A stretch of DNA of 41,927 nt from Chlorobiota bacterium (GTDB lineage Bacteria; Bacteroidota; Ignavibacteria; Kapaibacteriales; NICIL-2), in NCBI GenBank assembly GCA_026415505.1, contig JAOAGY010000014.1, positions 1 to 41,927 on the forward strand. Reading direction: 5' to 3'. Position 1 is the stretch's first letter. Each line of letters starts with the position of its first letter. The notes under the pieces are model-generated. The model was given only the letters and a program-made list of their open reading frames with translations. It ran no database searches and had not been told where the DNA came from. Positions 35,032-41,927 of the stretch are shown in pieces. A program made the translations under genes and the position numbers.

Positions 35032-35367
35032 ATGGAAGTCTCCGTGCAACCTGTCCACTTGACCGACGATACGTTCGAAGGCGAAGTTCTGCAGTCGCCC
35101 GTGCCGGTGCTCATTGATTTTTGGGCAGCATGGTGCGGACCGTGCCGCCAGATCGCACCGATTATCGACGAACTGGCGGAAGAACTCAACGGCAAGGTCA
35201 AGATCGCCAAGATGGACGTCGACAGCAATCCTCGCATTCCAATGGAGTACGGCGTGCGTTCGATACCGGCGCTGTTGATTTTCAAAGGGGGAAAACTCGT
35301 CGACACGATCGTCGGTGCTGTTCCAAAGCGGATGATCCTCGAGCGGCTTCAGCAGTACATTTCGTAA
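35032..35367 (+). CDS. trxA: Thioredoxin
   Basis: 111 residues, a complete thioredoxin: WCGPC active site in FWAAWCGPCRQIAP, the buried Asp before the sheet (IDF), the cis-proline in RSIPALLIFKGGK, and the C-terminal helix. It keeps cytoplasmic proteins reduced; the lack of a signal peptide fits. The open frame runs far upstream only as the antisense of the kinase gene, so the ATG at 35032, with its -7 element 30 bp away, is the start. A symporter gene follows 12 bp downstream. Confidence 0.95.
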   Translation: MEVSVQPVHLTDDTFEGEVLQSPVPVLIDFWAAWCGPCRQIAPIIDELAEELNGKVKIAKMDVDSNPRIPMEYGVRSIPALLIFKGGKLVDTIVGAVPKRMILERLQQYIS

Positions 35368-35379
35368 CACTTCACCGCC

Positions 35380-36696
35380 ATGGCGCAGCGACGTCGGTGG
35401 TGGAAGCCGAGCATCACACAGCAGATTTTCGTCGGGCTGGCGCTTGGGACGTTGCTCGGTGTTGTTACACCGGCGTTTGCGACCGAGCTGAAGTTTTTGC
35501 GGGAGATTTTTCTCAACCTCATCAAAAGCATCATCGCGCCCCTGGTTTTCGGCTCGGTGGTCGCGGGCATCGCCGGTAGCGGCTCGCTCAAAGCGGTCGG
35601 TCGCATCGGCATTCGCTCGCTGGTGTACTTCGAGATCGTGACCACGTTGGCGCTGCTCATCGGACTGCTGGTGGTCAATATCACGCAGCCGGGAGCTGGA
35701 TTGGTCTTAGTTGCCGATGGTCACTCTACGGAGATGCTGCCAACTGCCAAACCGAAGACACTCGTCGAGATTTTGATTCACATTTTCCCCGCTTCGATTG
35801 TCGAGAGCATGGCAAAAGGGGACATTCTCCAGATCGTCGCTTTTTCGACCGTCTTCGGACTTGCGACTGCAGCCGCCGGCGACAAAGCGCGGCGCATCGT
35901 CGAGTGGTGCGAGTCGCTGGCGCAGGTGATGTTCCGTTTCACCGAGCTCGTCATGCGTTTTGCGCCGATCGGTATCGGAGCAGCGATGGCATATGCGATC
36001 GGGCACCAAGGCTTGGGCGTGTTAGTCAATCTTGGTGCGCTTGTGCTGTCGCTCTACGGTGCGCTTGTCGTGTTCGTCGTGGTCGTCTTCGGTGCAGTTG
36101 CGTTCATTGTGCGGCTACCGTTGCGAGCATTCGTCGAAGCGGTTCGCGAGCCGTTTCTTTTGGCGTTCGTCACCACCAGCAGCGAGAGCGCGCTGCCGAA
36201 AGCGATGGAAAACATGGAGCAGCTCGGTGTCCCTCGTCGCATCGTCGGATTCGTCATGCCGCTGGGGTACTCGTTCAATCTCGACGGAACGACGCTCTAT
36301 CTGGCGATGGCATCGGTGTTCTTGGCTCAAGCGATCGAAACCACTACCGGTCAGCCGTTCGGCATCGGTCAGCAAATCATGATGATGCTGGCGCTGATGG
36401 TCACCTCGAAAGGTGTCGCTGCCGTTCCGCGGGCATCCCTTGTTGTGTTGCTGGCGACAGCATTGTCGTTCATGGATCCAGCGCTGGTTGCGGTCGGCGT
36501 CGCCGTCATCTTTGGCGTGGACGAGTTCATGGACATGGCGCGGACGTCGGTCAATCTCCTGGGCAATTGCCTGGCGACGGTCGTCATTGCACGATGGGAA
36601 GGATGCCAGTGGGAAGGCGATCGGCTCGTCGAACCGCAGACGGATAGTGCCGAGATACCTGCTGCGCTGGTCGGGGTCGCTCAATCCGAGGGTTGA
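35380..36696 (+). CDS. Dicarboxylate/amino acid:cation symporter (DAACS family)
   Basis: 438 residues, with eight or more membrane segments and the family core FVTTSSESALPKAMENMEQ (reentrant loop 1 with the serine-rich tip), FVMPLGYSFNLDGTTLYLAMA (the NMDGT-like substrate site, here NLDGT) and the late segment FGVDEFMDMARTSVNLLGNCLATVVIARWEG. It is of the GltP/DctA type and imports glutamate, aspartate or C4-dicarboxylates with Na+ or H+. It follows thioredoxin by 12 bp and is probably co-transcribed. The 3' end overlaps the convergent MoxR gene by 16 bp. Confidence 0.93.
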   Translation: MAQRRRWWKPSITQQIFVGLALGTLLGVVTPAFATELKFLREIFLNLIKSIIAPLVFGSVVAGIAGSGSLKAVGRIGIRSLVYFEIVTTLALLIGLLVVNITQPGAGLVLVADGHSTEMLPTAKPKTLVEILIHIFPASIVESMAKGDILQIVAFSTVFGLATAAAGDKARRIVEWCESLAQVMFRFTELVMRFAPIGIGAAMAYAIGHQGLGVLVNLGALVLSLYGALVVFVVVVFGAVAFIVRLPLRAFVEAVREPFLLAFVTTSSESALPKAMENMEQLGVPRRIVGFVMPLGYSFNLDGTTLYLAMASVFLAQAIETTTGQPFGIGQQIMMMLALMVTSKGVAAVPRASLVVLLATALSFMDPALVAVGVAVIFGVDEFMDMARTSVNLLGNCLATVVIARWEGCQWEGDRLVEPQTDSAEIPAALVGVAQSEG

Positions 36697-38051
36697 CCGG
36701 CACTGATTTCCTCGCGACGTTTGCGGCGTTCTGCCTCGCGTGCCTGGTCACGCTCGATTTCCTGAAACACGCGTGTCATCAAGCGCTCGACGGCGAGTTT
36801 CAGCTCGCGGATTTCTTCCGTTGCGGGTTGGAAATCGGCGATGAACTGTTCGAGCTGTCGGCGGTTGTGTGCGACTGTTTTGTCCACGCCACCGAAGGTT
36901 TCCTTGAACCACTCGATGAACGTGCGCCGAATCGGCGTTGTCGCAAGCTCGCCGAGCGGTTGCTCGAGAATGCTGCGGTCTTGCCGAATGTGCTGCAACA
37001 GCGTCTCGAATGCCAGCAGCGTGGCGATTTGCTCGAATCCGTTCGACGATGTCAGCGAATTTTCGATCGTCTCGAACGACTTTTTGAACAGCGCGATTTC
37101 TTCCGGCACGCCCACGGTGGCGAAGATGAAGTAGAGCTTGCTGATGTCTTCGTGCGTGACATGCGTGCGCGCGCGCAGCAATGCCAACGCCCGAAGCAGA
37201 TCGAGCGACTTTGCTTGTGTTCGCGGCGAAATGTAGAACTCACGGTACTCGTCGGCGGAGCGACCGCGATGCGACTCGCGGAGCGCGCGATTGCGCAAAT
37301 GTTCGAAATGGCGAATCACCAAGTTGGCGAAATACAAGTCTTCCGGGCGAATCGTGATCGTCACGTTCGGGTTGTTGCCCGTGATGATCGTGTGCATGTA
37401 CTTGAGTTCGGCGAACGGAATCTTGCGCGGCGGTTCGGCGGGTTTGCCGCCGTGCACCAGGTACTTCTGGGCGATCTTGAACTGCACGTAGGGTTCCTTG
37501 TCCGGCAGAATGAGCGCCTTGTAGAGGAAGCGATCGAGAATCGCTTCGGTGACTTCGCTCACGCGCAGATAATTCGTCGCAGCGATGACCGTGTGGATGC
37601 GTGCTGGCTGATGGTGTGTGCCTCTGATCAGCCGCCGCTCGTTGAGGAGCGATAGCAGTGCGCGCAGGGTGAAATCGTTGGCGTCGAAGATTTCGTCGAT
37701 GAAACCGAACTCGCTTTCGACGAGCGAGCCTTCGGTGTTGTGCTTGAGGATGCCGCGTTTGAGCAGTTCCAGATCGAGTCCGCCGAAGTACGAATCGGGC
37801 TGCTGTTCTTTGCTGGCTTGGATGCGGAAAATGCGCGCGCCGTCGAACATGGCAAAAATTTGCTCTGCCAGCAGCGTTTTGCCGACGCCGGTGCGGCTTT
37901 GCAGGAGCATGTGCTCGCCGGTGAGCAACGCGCAGAACGCTTGCTCGATGACCTCGTCGCGATTGACCACACGCTGACCGATGAACTGAGCGGCTTCTTT
38001 GAGCTTGAGCGCGATTTCTTCGACCGAGAGCAGAATCGGTTGCTGTTCCAT
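36681..38051 (-). CDS. MoxR-family AAA+ ATPase (RavA-like)
   Basis: 456 residues. Walker A in SRTGVGKTLLAE, Walker B in FGFIDEIFDA, sensor 1 region VIAATNYLRVSE and arginine-finger/lid segments (LDRFLYKALI) define an AAA+ module of the MoxR clade. The C-terminal part is alpha-helical and basic, resembling RavA more than the short MoxR proteins. Such ATPases remodel or activate client complexes and usually act with a VWA-domain partner; none is adjacent. Start at 38051 (MEQQPILLSVEE), 32 bp downstream of a TAATTTCG element on the minus strand. Divergent from the ligase gene. Confidence 0.87.
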   Translation of the reverse strand: MEQQPILLSVEEIALKLKEAAQFIGQRVVNRDEVIEQAFCALLTGEHMLLQSRTGVGKTLLAEQIFAMFDGARIFRIQASKEQQPDSYFGGLDLELLKRGILKHNTEGSLVESEFGFIDEIFDANDFTLRALLSLLNERRLIRGTHHQPARIHTVIAATNYLRVSEVTEAILDRFLYKALILPDKEPYVQFKIAQKYLVHGGKPAEPPRKIPFAELKYMHTIITGNNPNVTITIRPEDLYFANLVIRHFEHLRNRALRESHRGRSADEYREFYISPRTQAKSLDLLRALALLRARTHVTHEDISKLYFIFATVGVPEEIALFKKSFETIENSLTSSNGFEQIATLLAFETLLQHIRQDRSILEQPLGELATTPIRRTFIEWFKETFGGVDKTVAHNRRQLEQFIADFQPATEEIRELKLAVERLMTRVFQEIERDQAREAERRKRREEISAGQPSD

Positions 38052-38083
38052 CGCGTGCGCCCGTGGTAACGTTGGTATGCCAT

Positions 38084-38091
38084 CGAAATTA
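38084..38091 (-). promoter_or_regulatory. Variant -7 element TAATTTCG before the MoxR gene
   Basis: Minus-strand TAATTTCGA, one base off TAnnTTTG, 32 bases upstream of the start at 38051. It is the same octamer as the anmK element. Confidence 0.4.
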
Positions 38092-38156
38092 CGACCGTAT
38101 CGGTTTTGCGCGGAAGCATTACCGAACGATTCGACGTATCGGCTGATGCATTGCTG

Positions 38157-38164
38157 TAAATTCG
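38157..38164 (+). promoter_or_regulatory. Variant -7 element TAAATTCG before the ligase gene
   Basis: TAAATTCGC, one base off TAnnTTTG, 28 bases upstream of the ATG at 38193. It shows that the 5' part of the ligase gene belongs to the left-hand genome. Confidence 0.4.
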
Positions 38165-38192
38165 CCATCGCGATACCATTGGTGGCAGGGAC

Positions 38193-39365
38193 ATGAAAGC
38201 GACCGACGCTTTTGCAGCGCACATCAAAGCATCCAATCCGAGCGACCCACCCTCGCTGACTGTGGGGATCGAGGAAGAGTACATGGTTCTCGATCCGCAG
38301 ACGTTCGATTTGCGCTCGCATATCGACATGGAACTCATCTCGAAAGGGCGAACTGTCTTGCACGAGCACGTCAAGCCCGAAATGCACGGCTCGATGCTCG
38401 AAATCGGCACAGGCGTCTGTCGCAACATCCAAGAAGCGCACTTCGAACTGGTCAAAATTCGTTCGATCATCGCCCACATCGCCAAACAAAACGGACTGCT
38501 CATCGGTGCTGCTTCGACCCATCCGTTCGCGCGATGGCAAGACCAGCCGATCTATCCCGACGAGCACTACCAAAACGTCGTGCGCGACATGCAACTGTTG
38601 GCGCGGTCGCTGCTCATCTTCGGCATGCACGTGCACATCGGGGTGGAGGACCGCGACTTCGCCATTGACTGCATGAACACCGTGCGCTACATGCTGCCGC
38701 ACCTGCTCACCCTGACCACCAGCTCACCCTTCTGGGCTGGCCGCAACACGGGGTTGAAGTCCTACCGCTCGGTGGTGTTCGAGGACTTCCCCCGCACCGG
38801 CCTGCCCGAGAGCTTCCCCTCCTGGGCTGCGTTCGAGCGCTTCGTGCAGCGGCTGGTGAACACCGGCTGCATTCCCGACGGCTCGAAGATCTGGTGGGAC
38901 GTGCGGCCCCACTACAGCTTCCCCACCCTGGAGTTCCGCGTCTCCGATATCTGCACCCGGGTAGACGAGGCGGTGGCGGTAGCCGCGCTGATGCAGGCCA
39001 TCGTGGCCTGGATGTGGGACCTGCGCAAGAAGAACATGACCTTCCGCATCTACCGCCGCGACTTCATCGCCGAGAACAAGTGGCGCGCACTGCGCTACGG
39101 CCTGGATGGCAAGCTGATTGACTTCGGCAAGGAGGAGGAGGTGCCGGCCCGCCAGCTCATCCGCGAGCTGCTGTGGCTGGTGGACGAGCAGATCGAGGAG
39201 CTGGGCAGCCGCGAGGAGATCGAGGTGATCTACCGCATCCTGGAGTACGGCACCAGCGCCGACCGCCAACTTCGGGTGTACCAACAGCACGGCGGCGACG
39301 CCAACCGCGAGGCCGCCCTGCGCGCCGTGGTGGACCACCTGGTGCAAGAGACCAAGATGCTCTGA
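38193..39365 (+). CDS. GCS2-family carboxylate-amine ligase (YbdK-like), apparently chimeric
   Basis: 390 residues in one unbroken frame. Members join an amino acid to a carboxylate with ATP (weak glutamate-cysteine ligase activity in YbdK). The nucleotide/metal motif [13 protein letters not shown] is at about 23-35, [18 protein letters not shown] at about 58-76, the conserved [11 protein letters not shown] near residue 143, then [20 protein letters not shown] and [14 protein letters not shown]. Base usage changes inside the gene: counting codons, Glu is 6 GAA/4 GAG and Lys 5 AAA/1 AAG before about 38600, but 20/20 GAG and 8/8 AAG after 38640. The gene therefore probably joins homologues from two organisms at a conserved stretch, so the annotated protein may not exist as such. 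Confidence 0.85.
   Translation: MKATDAFAAHIKASNPSDPPSLTVGIEEEYMVLDPQTFDLRSHIDMELISKGRTVLHEHVKPEMHGSMLEIGTGVCRNIQEAHFELVKIRSIIAHIAKQNGLLIGAASTHPFARWQDQPIYPDEHYQNVVRDMQLLARSLLIFGMHVHIGVEDRDFAIDCMNTVRYMLPHLLTLTTSSPFWAGRNTGLKSYRSVVFEDFPRTGLPESFPSWAAFERFVQRLVNTGCIPDGSKIWWDVRPHYSFPTLEFRVSDICTRVDEAVAVAALMQAIVAWMWDLRKKNMTFRIYRRDFIAENKWRALRYGLDGKLIDFGKEEEVPARQLIRELLWLVDEQIEELGSREEIEVIYRILEYGTSADRQLRVYQQHGGDANREAALRAVVDHLVQETKML
38593..38646. other. Composition junction between two genomes
   Basis: The last codons with left-genome style (CAA CTG TTG GCG) are at 38592-38603, and the first clearly right-style codons (GTG GAG GAC CGC) begin at about 38642. Between them lies the conserved coding stretch for [11 protein letters not shown], where two homologues could share enough bases for an assembly join or for recombination. 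The promoter, start-signal and codon evidence on the two sides agrees with a change of source genome here. Confidence 0.7.
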
Positions 39366-39420
39366 CCTCTGCCCGCTGACCTCTGACCCCCGACTTCTGC
39401 CCCCTGCCCTCTAACCTCTG
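39364..39420. repeat. Pyrimidine-rich degenerate tandem repeat between the ligase and M20 genes
   Basis: The 54-bp spacer is made of near-copies of a unit like (G/A)ACCTCTG or CCCCTG: CTGACCTCTG, CCCGCTG, ACCTCTG, ACCCCCGACTTCTG, CCCCCTG, CCCTCTA, ACCTCTG. CTCTG or CTTCTG recurs four times. It fills the whole gap and carries no promoter or Shine-Dalgarno sequence. Confidence 0.6.
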
Positions 39421-40586
39421 TGGCTTCCGCCTCTCTTCTCCACTACCTCACCGACCGGCTGCCCGCTATGACCGACCTGCTGGCGCAGCTGGTGAGCATC
39501 GAGTCCCCCTCCCTGGCGCCGGAAACCCAAGGCCCTGTCTTCGACCTTCTGGCCGAGCAGTTGGCTGCGGCCGGCTACGCATCGCGGCGCTATGCCGGTC
39601 GGCGCAGCGGCGGCGTGTTGTTGGCCCGGCCGGCTCGACGGCGCTGCGGGGCGCCGCTCCAGGTGCTCATCGGCCACACCGACACCGTGTGGCCCGTGGG
39701 CACCCTGGCCGACATGCCCCTGCGGGTGGACCAGGAACGCCTGGCTGGCCCCGGCGCGTTCGACATGAAAGGAGGGCTCGTGCTGGCCCTCTTTGCCCTG
39801 CAGGCCCTGCATGACCTCGGCCTGGAGCCGCAGGTTACCCCCGTGGTGCTCTTCAACTCCGACGAGGAGATCGGGAGCCCCGACTCGCGGGCAACGGTGG
39901 CGCGCCTGGCCCGCATCGCTGACCGGGTCCTGGTGTTGGAGCCGGCCTATGGCCCCGACGGCCGGCTGAAGACCGCGCGCAAGGGGGTGATGGGCTTCGA
40001 GATCGTCGTCACGGGCAAGGCGGCCCACGCCGGCCTGGCCCCCCAGGAGGGGGTAAGCGCCATCTTGGAGCTGTCCTACGCGGTGCAGAAGCTGTTCGCC
40101 CTCAACGACCCTGCCCGCGGGGTGACGGTCAACGTGGGCGTGGTACATGGGGGCACCCGGCCTAACGTGGTGGCCGCCGAGGCCACCGCGCAGGTGGATG
40201 TCCGCGTGCCCACGGCCGAGGACGGCCGCCGGGTGGCCGACGCCATCCTGGGCCTGCAGCCGACCTTGCCGGGCGCGACGGTGCAGGCGCGGCTGCTCAA
40301 GTCCACGCCGCCCCTGGAGTTCACCCCTCGCAACCAGCGGCTATGGCAGGTCGCTCAGCAGGCGGCGCAGGAGCTGGGCCTAACCCTGGACCACACCACA
40401 GCCGGCGGCGCGTCCGATGGCAACACCGCCAGCCAGTACACCGCCACCCTGGACGGCTTGGGGCCGGTGGGCGACGGCGCGCACGCGGCCCACGAGTTCG
40501 TCTACCTCCCCAGCCTGCCCCAGCGCGCCGCGCTGCTGGCCCTGCTGCTTTTGGCACCCCCCCTGGATCACCGCTCCCGGTCGTAG
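39420..40586 (+). CDS. M20-family metallopeptidase (glutamate carboxypeptidase/ArgE-like)
   Basis: 388 residues from the GTG at 39420; an ATG at 39468 (MTDLLAQLVSIESPS) is an alternative and lies at the usual start of the family. The di-zinc site is intact: GHTDTV (His, Asp), FDMKGG (bridging Asp), SDEEIG (catalytic Glu-Glu), LEPAYG, and the C-terminal AHEFVY histidine. A lid/dimerisation domain (about 180-295, AHAGLAPQEGVSAI) is inserted as in CPG2. It cleaves C-terminal glutamate or related amides in the cytoplasm. Strong GC codon preference. The end overlaps the convergent RibD-C gene by 19 bp. Confidence 0.9.
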   Translation: MASASLLHYLTDRLPAMTDLLAQLVSIESPSLAPETQGPVFDLLAEQLAAAGYASRRYAGRRSGGVLLARPARRRCGAPLQVLIGHTDTVWPVGTLADMPLRVDQERLAGPGAFDMKGGLVLALFALQALHDLGLEPQVTPVVLFNSDEEIGSPDSRATVARLARIADRVLVLEPAYGPDGRLKTARKGVMGFEIVVTGKAAHAGLAPQEGVSAILELSYAVQKLFALNDPARGVTVNVGVVHGGTRPNVVAAEATAQVDVRVPTAEDGRRVADAILGLQPTLPGATVQARLLKSTPPLEFTPRNQRLWQVAQQAAQELGLTLDHTTAGGASDGNTASQYTATLDGLGPVGDGAHAAHEFVYLPSLPQRAALLALLLLAPPLDHRSRS

Positions 40587-41413
40587 CACAGGAAGAGCTG
40601 GCCGTCGCCGTCCAGCGCGTGGCTGTCCCAGTAGAGGCTGTGTAGCCGCAGGCCGACGGCGGGGGAGAGCAGAGGTCCCTGCACCAGGGGCGCAAAGGGA
40701 TCGCCTCCCACCAGCCGGCTGACCACCGTCAGGTACATGCGGTCCAGCATGTCGTCCGCCAGCAGCAGGTGCATCACCTGGGGGCCGGTGGCGTTGTAGA
40801 TCAGGCGGTAGCCCAGCCGGAACAGGTGCTCCACCAGGGGACGGCCCTCGACGCGGCGCCGGCCGGCGATCACCACCGTGCCCAGCTGCGCCCGCAGCGC
40901 CTCCACGCGGGCCGGGTCCGCCTCCTCGGGGGGGGCGACGATGACGGGGCGTCCCTCCTGCACCAGCGCCGGGGGGATGGGGAACTCCAGGCTGGCGCTG
41001 ACCACGGCGAAGGCCGGATGCGGAGGCAGCCCGCGAGCCAGCCGCCACTCCTTCAGGTCGGCGAAACGGGGGTCGTTGTACACCTGCAGGATCTCCTGGC
41101 CGCGGCCCTCGGCGTATTGGCGCAGGTAGCGGCCGCTGGTCAGGATGACGTCCGCCTGCACTGCCAACTCCTGGAACAGCCGCCAATCCCGCTCGTTGGC
41201 GATGGTCTTGGGCAGCACCATGTCGGCCCGGCCCGGCTGGGCCACCGCGATGCGGCCGTCGAGGCTCATCACGTAGTTGGTGTAGACGTAGGGGCGGTCG
41301 GGGTCGGCCGCCAGCCGCCGACGCAGGTCGTGGGCCAGGTAGAGGCCGCGCAGCGGCGTCTCCTCGGCGGGCGGAGGATACAGGCGAACTAGTGGCGAGC
41401 TAAAGTCGGGCAT
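40568..41413 (-). CDS. RibD C-terminal/dihydrofolate-reductase-like protein
   Basis: 281 residues. RibD_C fold: VYTNYVMSLDGRIA at the first strand, DWRLFQELAVQADVILTSGRYLR, and the NADP-binding strand-loop region near VIAGRRRVEG and LIYNATGPQVMHLLL. The last strands are LTVVSRLVGGDP. It lacks the deaminase half of bifunctional RibD. Stand-alone members reduce pyrimidine or pteridine intermediates or have unknown roles. The start at 41413 is preceded by a good Shine-Dalgarno sequence (41421-41428). The TPP riboswitch and tRNA lie beyond. Confidence 0.82.
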   Translation of the reverse strand: MPDFSSPLVRLYPPPAEETPLRGLYLAHDLRRRLAADPDRPYVYTNYVMSLDGRIAVAQPGRADMVLPKTIANERDWRLFQELAVQADVILTSGRYLRQYAEGRGQEILQVYNDPRFADLKEWRLARGLPPHPAFAVVSASLEFPIPPALVQEGRPVIVAPPEEADPARVEALRAQLGTVVIAGRRRVEGRPLVEHLFRLGYRLIYNATGPQVMHLLLADDMLDRMYLTVVSRLVGGDPFAPLVQGPLLSPAVGLRLHSLYWDSHALDGDGQLFLCYDRER

Positions 41414-41420
41414 GGCTGCA

Positions 41421-41428
41421 TCTCCTCT
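41421..41428 (-). promoter_or_regulatory. Shine-Dalgarno sequence of the RibD-C gene
   Basis: On the minus strand AGAGGAGA stands 7 bases before the ATG. Clear purine-rich ribosome binding sites are generally absent from genes before 38,600, so it marks the change of organism as well as the start. Confidence 0.7.
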
Positions 41429-41583
41429 CGACGTCCTCTGTTTCGGGGGGCGTTATACCCGCAGCGCGGCGGCTCTGCAAACCGGCCGGCTGCGCGGTGG
41501 CCGGCCGATCTCGACGGCGGGATGGTCCACAGGGTCAAACGCCTGTCTGCCGGGTCGGGCAGAGGGGCACCGGGAAAAAAAGG

Positions 41584-41630
41584 TCCCCGGAGTTCCTCGG
41601 ACACTTGGGGTCTCCGGGGAACTCCGGGGA
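41584..41630. repeat. Long inverted repeat beside tRNA-Pro
   Basis: The arms TCCCCGGAGTTCC (41584-41596) and GGAACTCCGGGGA (41618-41630) are perfect complements of 13 bp, with a 21-base loop in which CGGA/TCCG can extend the stem. There is no T run. It lies 24 bp past the 3' end of the tRNA, in a gene-free stretch (41414-41653) that otherwise shows no feature. It could be a processing signal, a factor-independent attenuator, or a dispersed palindromic repeat. Confidence 0.65.
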
Positions 41631-41653
41631 AGTGAGAGAAGTTTCAGACGCTG

Positions 41654-41727
41654 TCGGGGCGAGAGGACTTGAACCTCCGACCTCTTGGACCCGAACCAAG
41701 CGCGCTACCGGTCTGCGCTACGCCCCG
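41654..41727 (-). tRNA. tRNA-Pro (anticodon CGG)
   Basis: 74 bases without encoded CCA. Acceptor stem CGGGGCG/CGCCCCG with discriminator A, D arm with AGCGCAGACCGGTAGCGC, anticodon stem CTTGG/CCAAG with a 7-base loop TTCGGGT whose centre is CGG (plus-strand positions 41691-41693), and T arm GGAGG-TTCAAGT-CCTCT. C at position 1 and the CGG anticodon with G37 are tRNA-Pro traits. Confidence 0.95.
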
Positions 41728-41821
41728 ATCACATGGCCATTATATGCCCACCGGCCGGATTTGGCAAACGGTAGGTGTCCTAATCGCAGCGCAGCGGCTC
41801 CGCCGACCGCCGGCCGCGAAG

Positions 41822-41849
41822 TTGACAACTTTCCCCAACGGCCTATAAT
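41822..41849 (+). promoter_or_regulatory. Consensus sigma70 promoter for the TPP-controlled gene
   Basis: TTGACA at 41822-41827 and TATAAT at 41844-41849, both exact, with 16 bases between them. Transcription would begin near 41856, just ahead of the riboswitch. This is unlike the TAnnTTTG elements found before 38,200. Confidence 0.8.
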
Positions 41850-41883
41850 CGGCGCTAAACCTGCTCGTTGTTTACCAATCGCA

Positions 41884-41927
41884 CACGGGGAGCTCGGTGT
41901 AGCCGGGCTGAGAGGAGAGCCGTTCAG
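41884..41927 (+). promoter_or_regulatory. TPP (THI-box) riboswitch, 5' part, cut by window end
   Basis: The sequence CACGGGGAGCTC, then a stem CTCGG/CCGGG and the conserved CTGAGAGG (CTGAGA at 41908-41913) are the P1/P2 part and the pyrimidine-sensing bulge of the thiamine pyrophosphate riboswitch. P3 starts at GAGAGCC. The second half (P4/P5) lies beyond the window. It predicts a thiamine biosynthesis or transport gene downstream. Confidence 0.85.

Noticed and set aside
36681-38702. Minus-strand frame extending the MoxR gene by 217 codons
   Set aside because: The added part is antisense to the ligase gene and crosses the composition junction; the ATPase fold begins at 38051.

Overview
The window appears to hold DNA from two different bacteria joined inside one gene.

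Positions 1 to about 38,600 look like one genome of the Bacteroidota/Chlorobiota/Kapabacteria assemblage (FCB group). The evidence is Ig-like secreted proteins ending in a type IX secretion (Por) sorting domain, a carboxypeptidase-regulatory plus TonB receptor, starts that mostly lack a Shine-Dalgarno sequence, and a recurrent upstream motif TAnnTTTG (or TAnnTTCG) on both strands, which is the Bacteroidota-type -7 promoter element. From about 38,640 to the end the DNA is more GC-rich and almost exclusively GAG/AAG in its Glu/Lys codons. It has a Shine-Dalgarno sequence, a consensus sigma70 promoter (TTGACA-16-TATAAT), a tRNA-Pro and the start of a TPP riboswitch. That part resembles Chloroflexota or another high-GC phylum (inference). 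The switch falls inside one uninterrupted reading frame, a GCS2-family carboxylate-amine ligase, at a conserved stretch. A metagenome assembly chimera is the simplest explanation.

Layout of the left part: two tandem Ig-like/T9SS cargo genes (1-2008); anmK and a PAP2 phosphatase, divergent (2066-3877); a cluster of strong hairpins (3814-3948); a proteostasis block of hslO facing grpE-dnaJ (4092-6856); an orphan Dpp/Opp-type permease (6936-7985); rlmN; a TonB-dependent receptor divergent from a vanadium-haloperoxidase-like lipoprotein (9206-13295); STAS protein, thrS and a secreted protein (13372-16626); a four-gene motility/regulation operon motB-like, fliW, csrA and a response regulator on the minus strand (18551-16631); murF, an acyl-CoA thioesterase and tyrS (18659-21844); an acyl-CoA dehydrogenase; a small membrane protein and a two-domain lipoprotein; a HEPN/MNT toxin-antitoxin-like pair; an outer-membrane barrel; an SRPBCC protein; an EF-G-like GTPase; a coiled-coil protein with nadB; a Gfo/Idh oxidoreductase; a histidine kinase overlapping a purine nucleoside phosphorylase; thioredoxin with a dicarboxylate/amino-acid symporter; and a RavA/MoxR-type ATPase (ending at 38051).

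The right part holds the 3' portion of the ligase gene, an M20 peptidase, a RibD-C/dihydrofolate-reductase-like protein, a long inverted repeat, tRNA-Pro(CGG), and a promoter with the first part of a TPP riboswitch cut by the window edge.

Most of the window is compact housekeeping DNA. I see no CRISPR array, transposase, integrase or prophage. The points most worth following are the intragenic composition break, the promoter motif family, the hairpin cluster after the PAP2 gene, the HEPN/MNT pair, and the motB-fliW-csrA-receiver operon.
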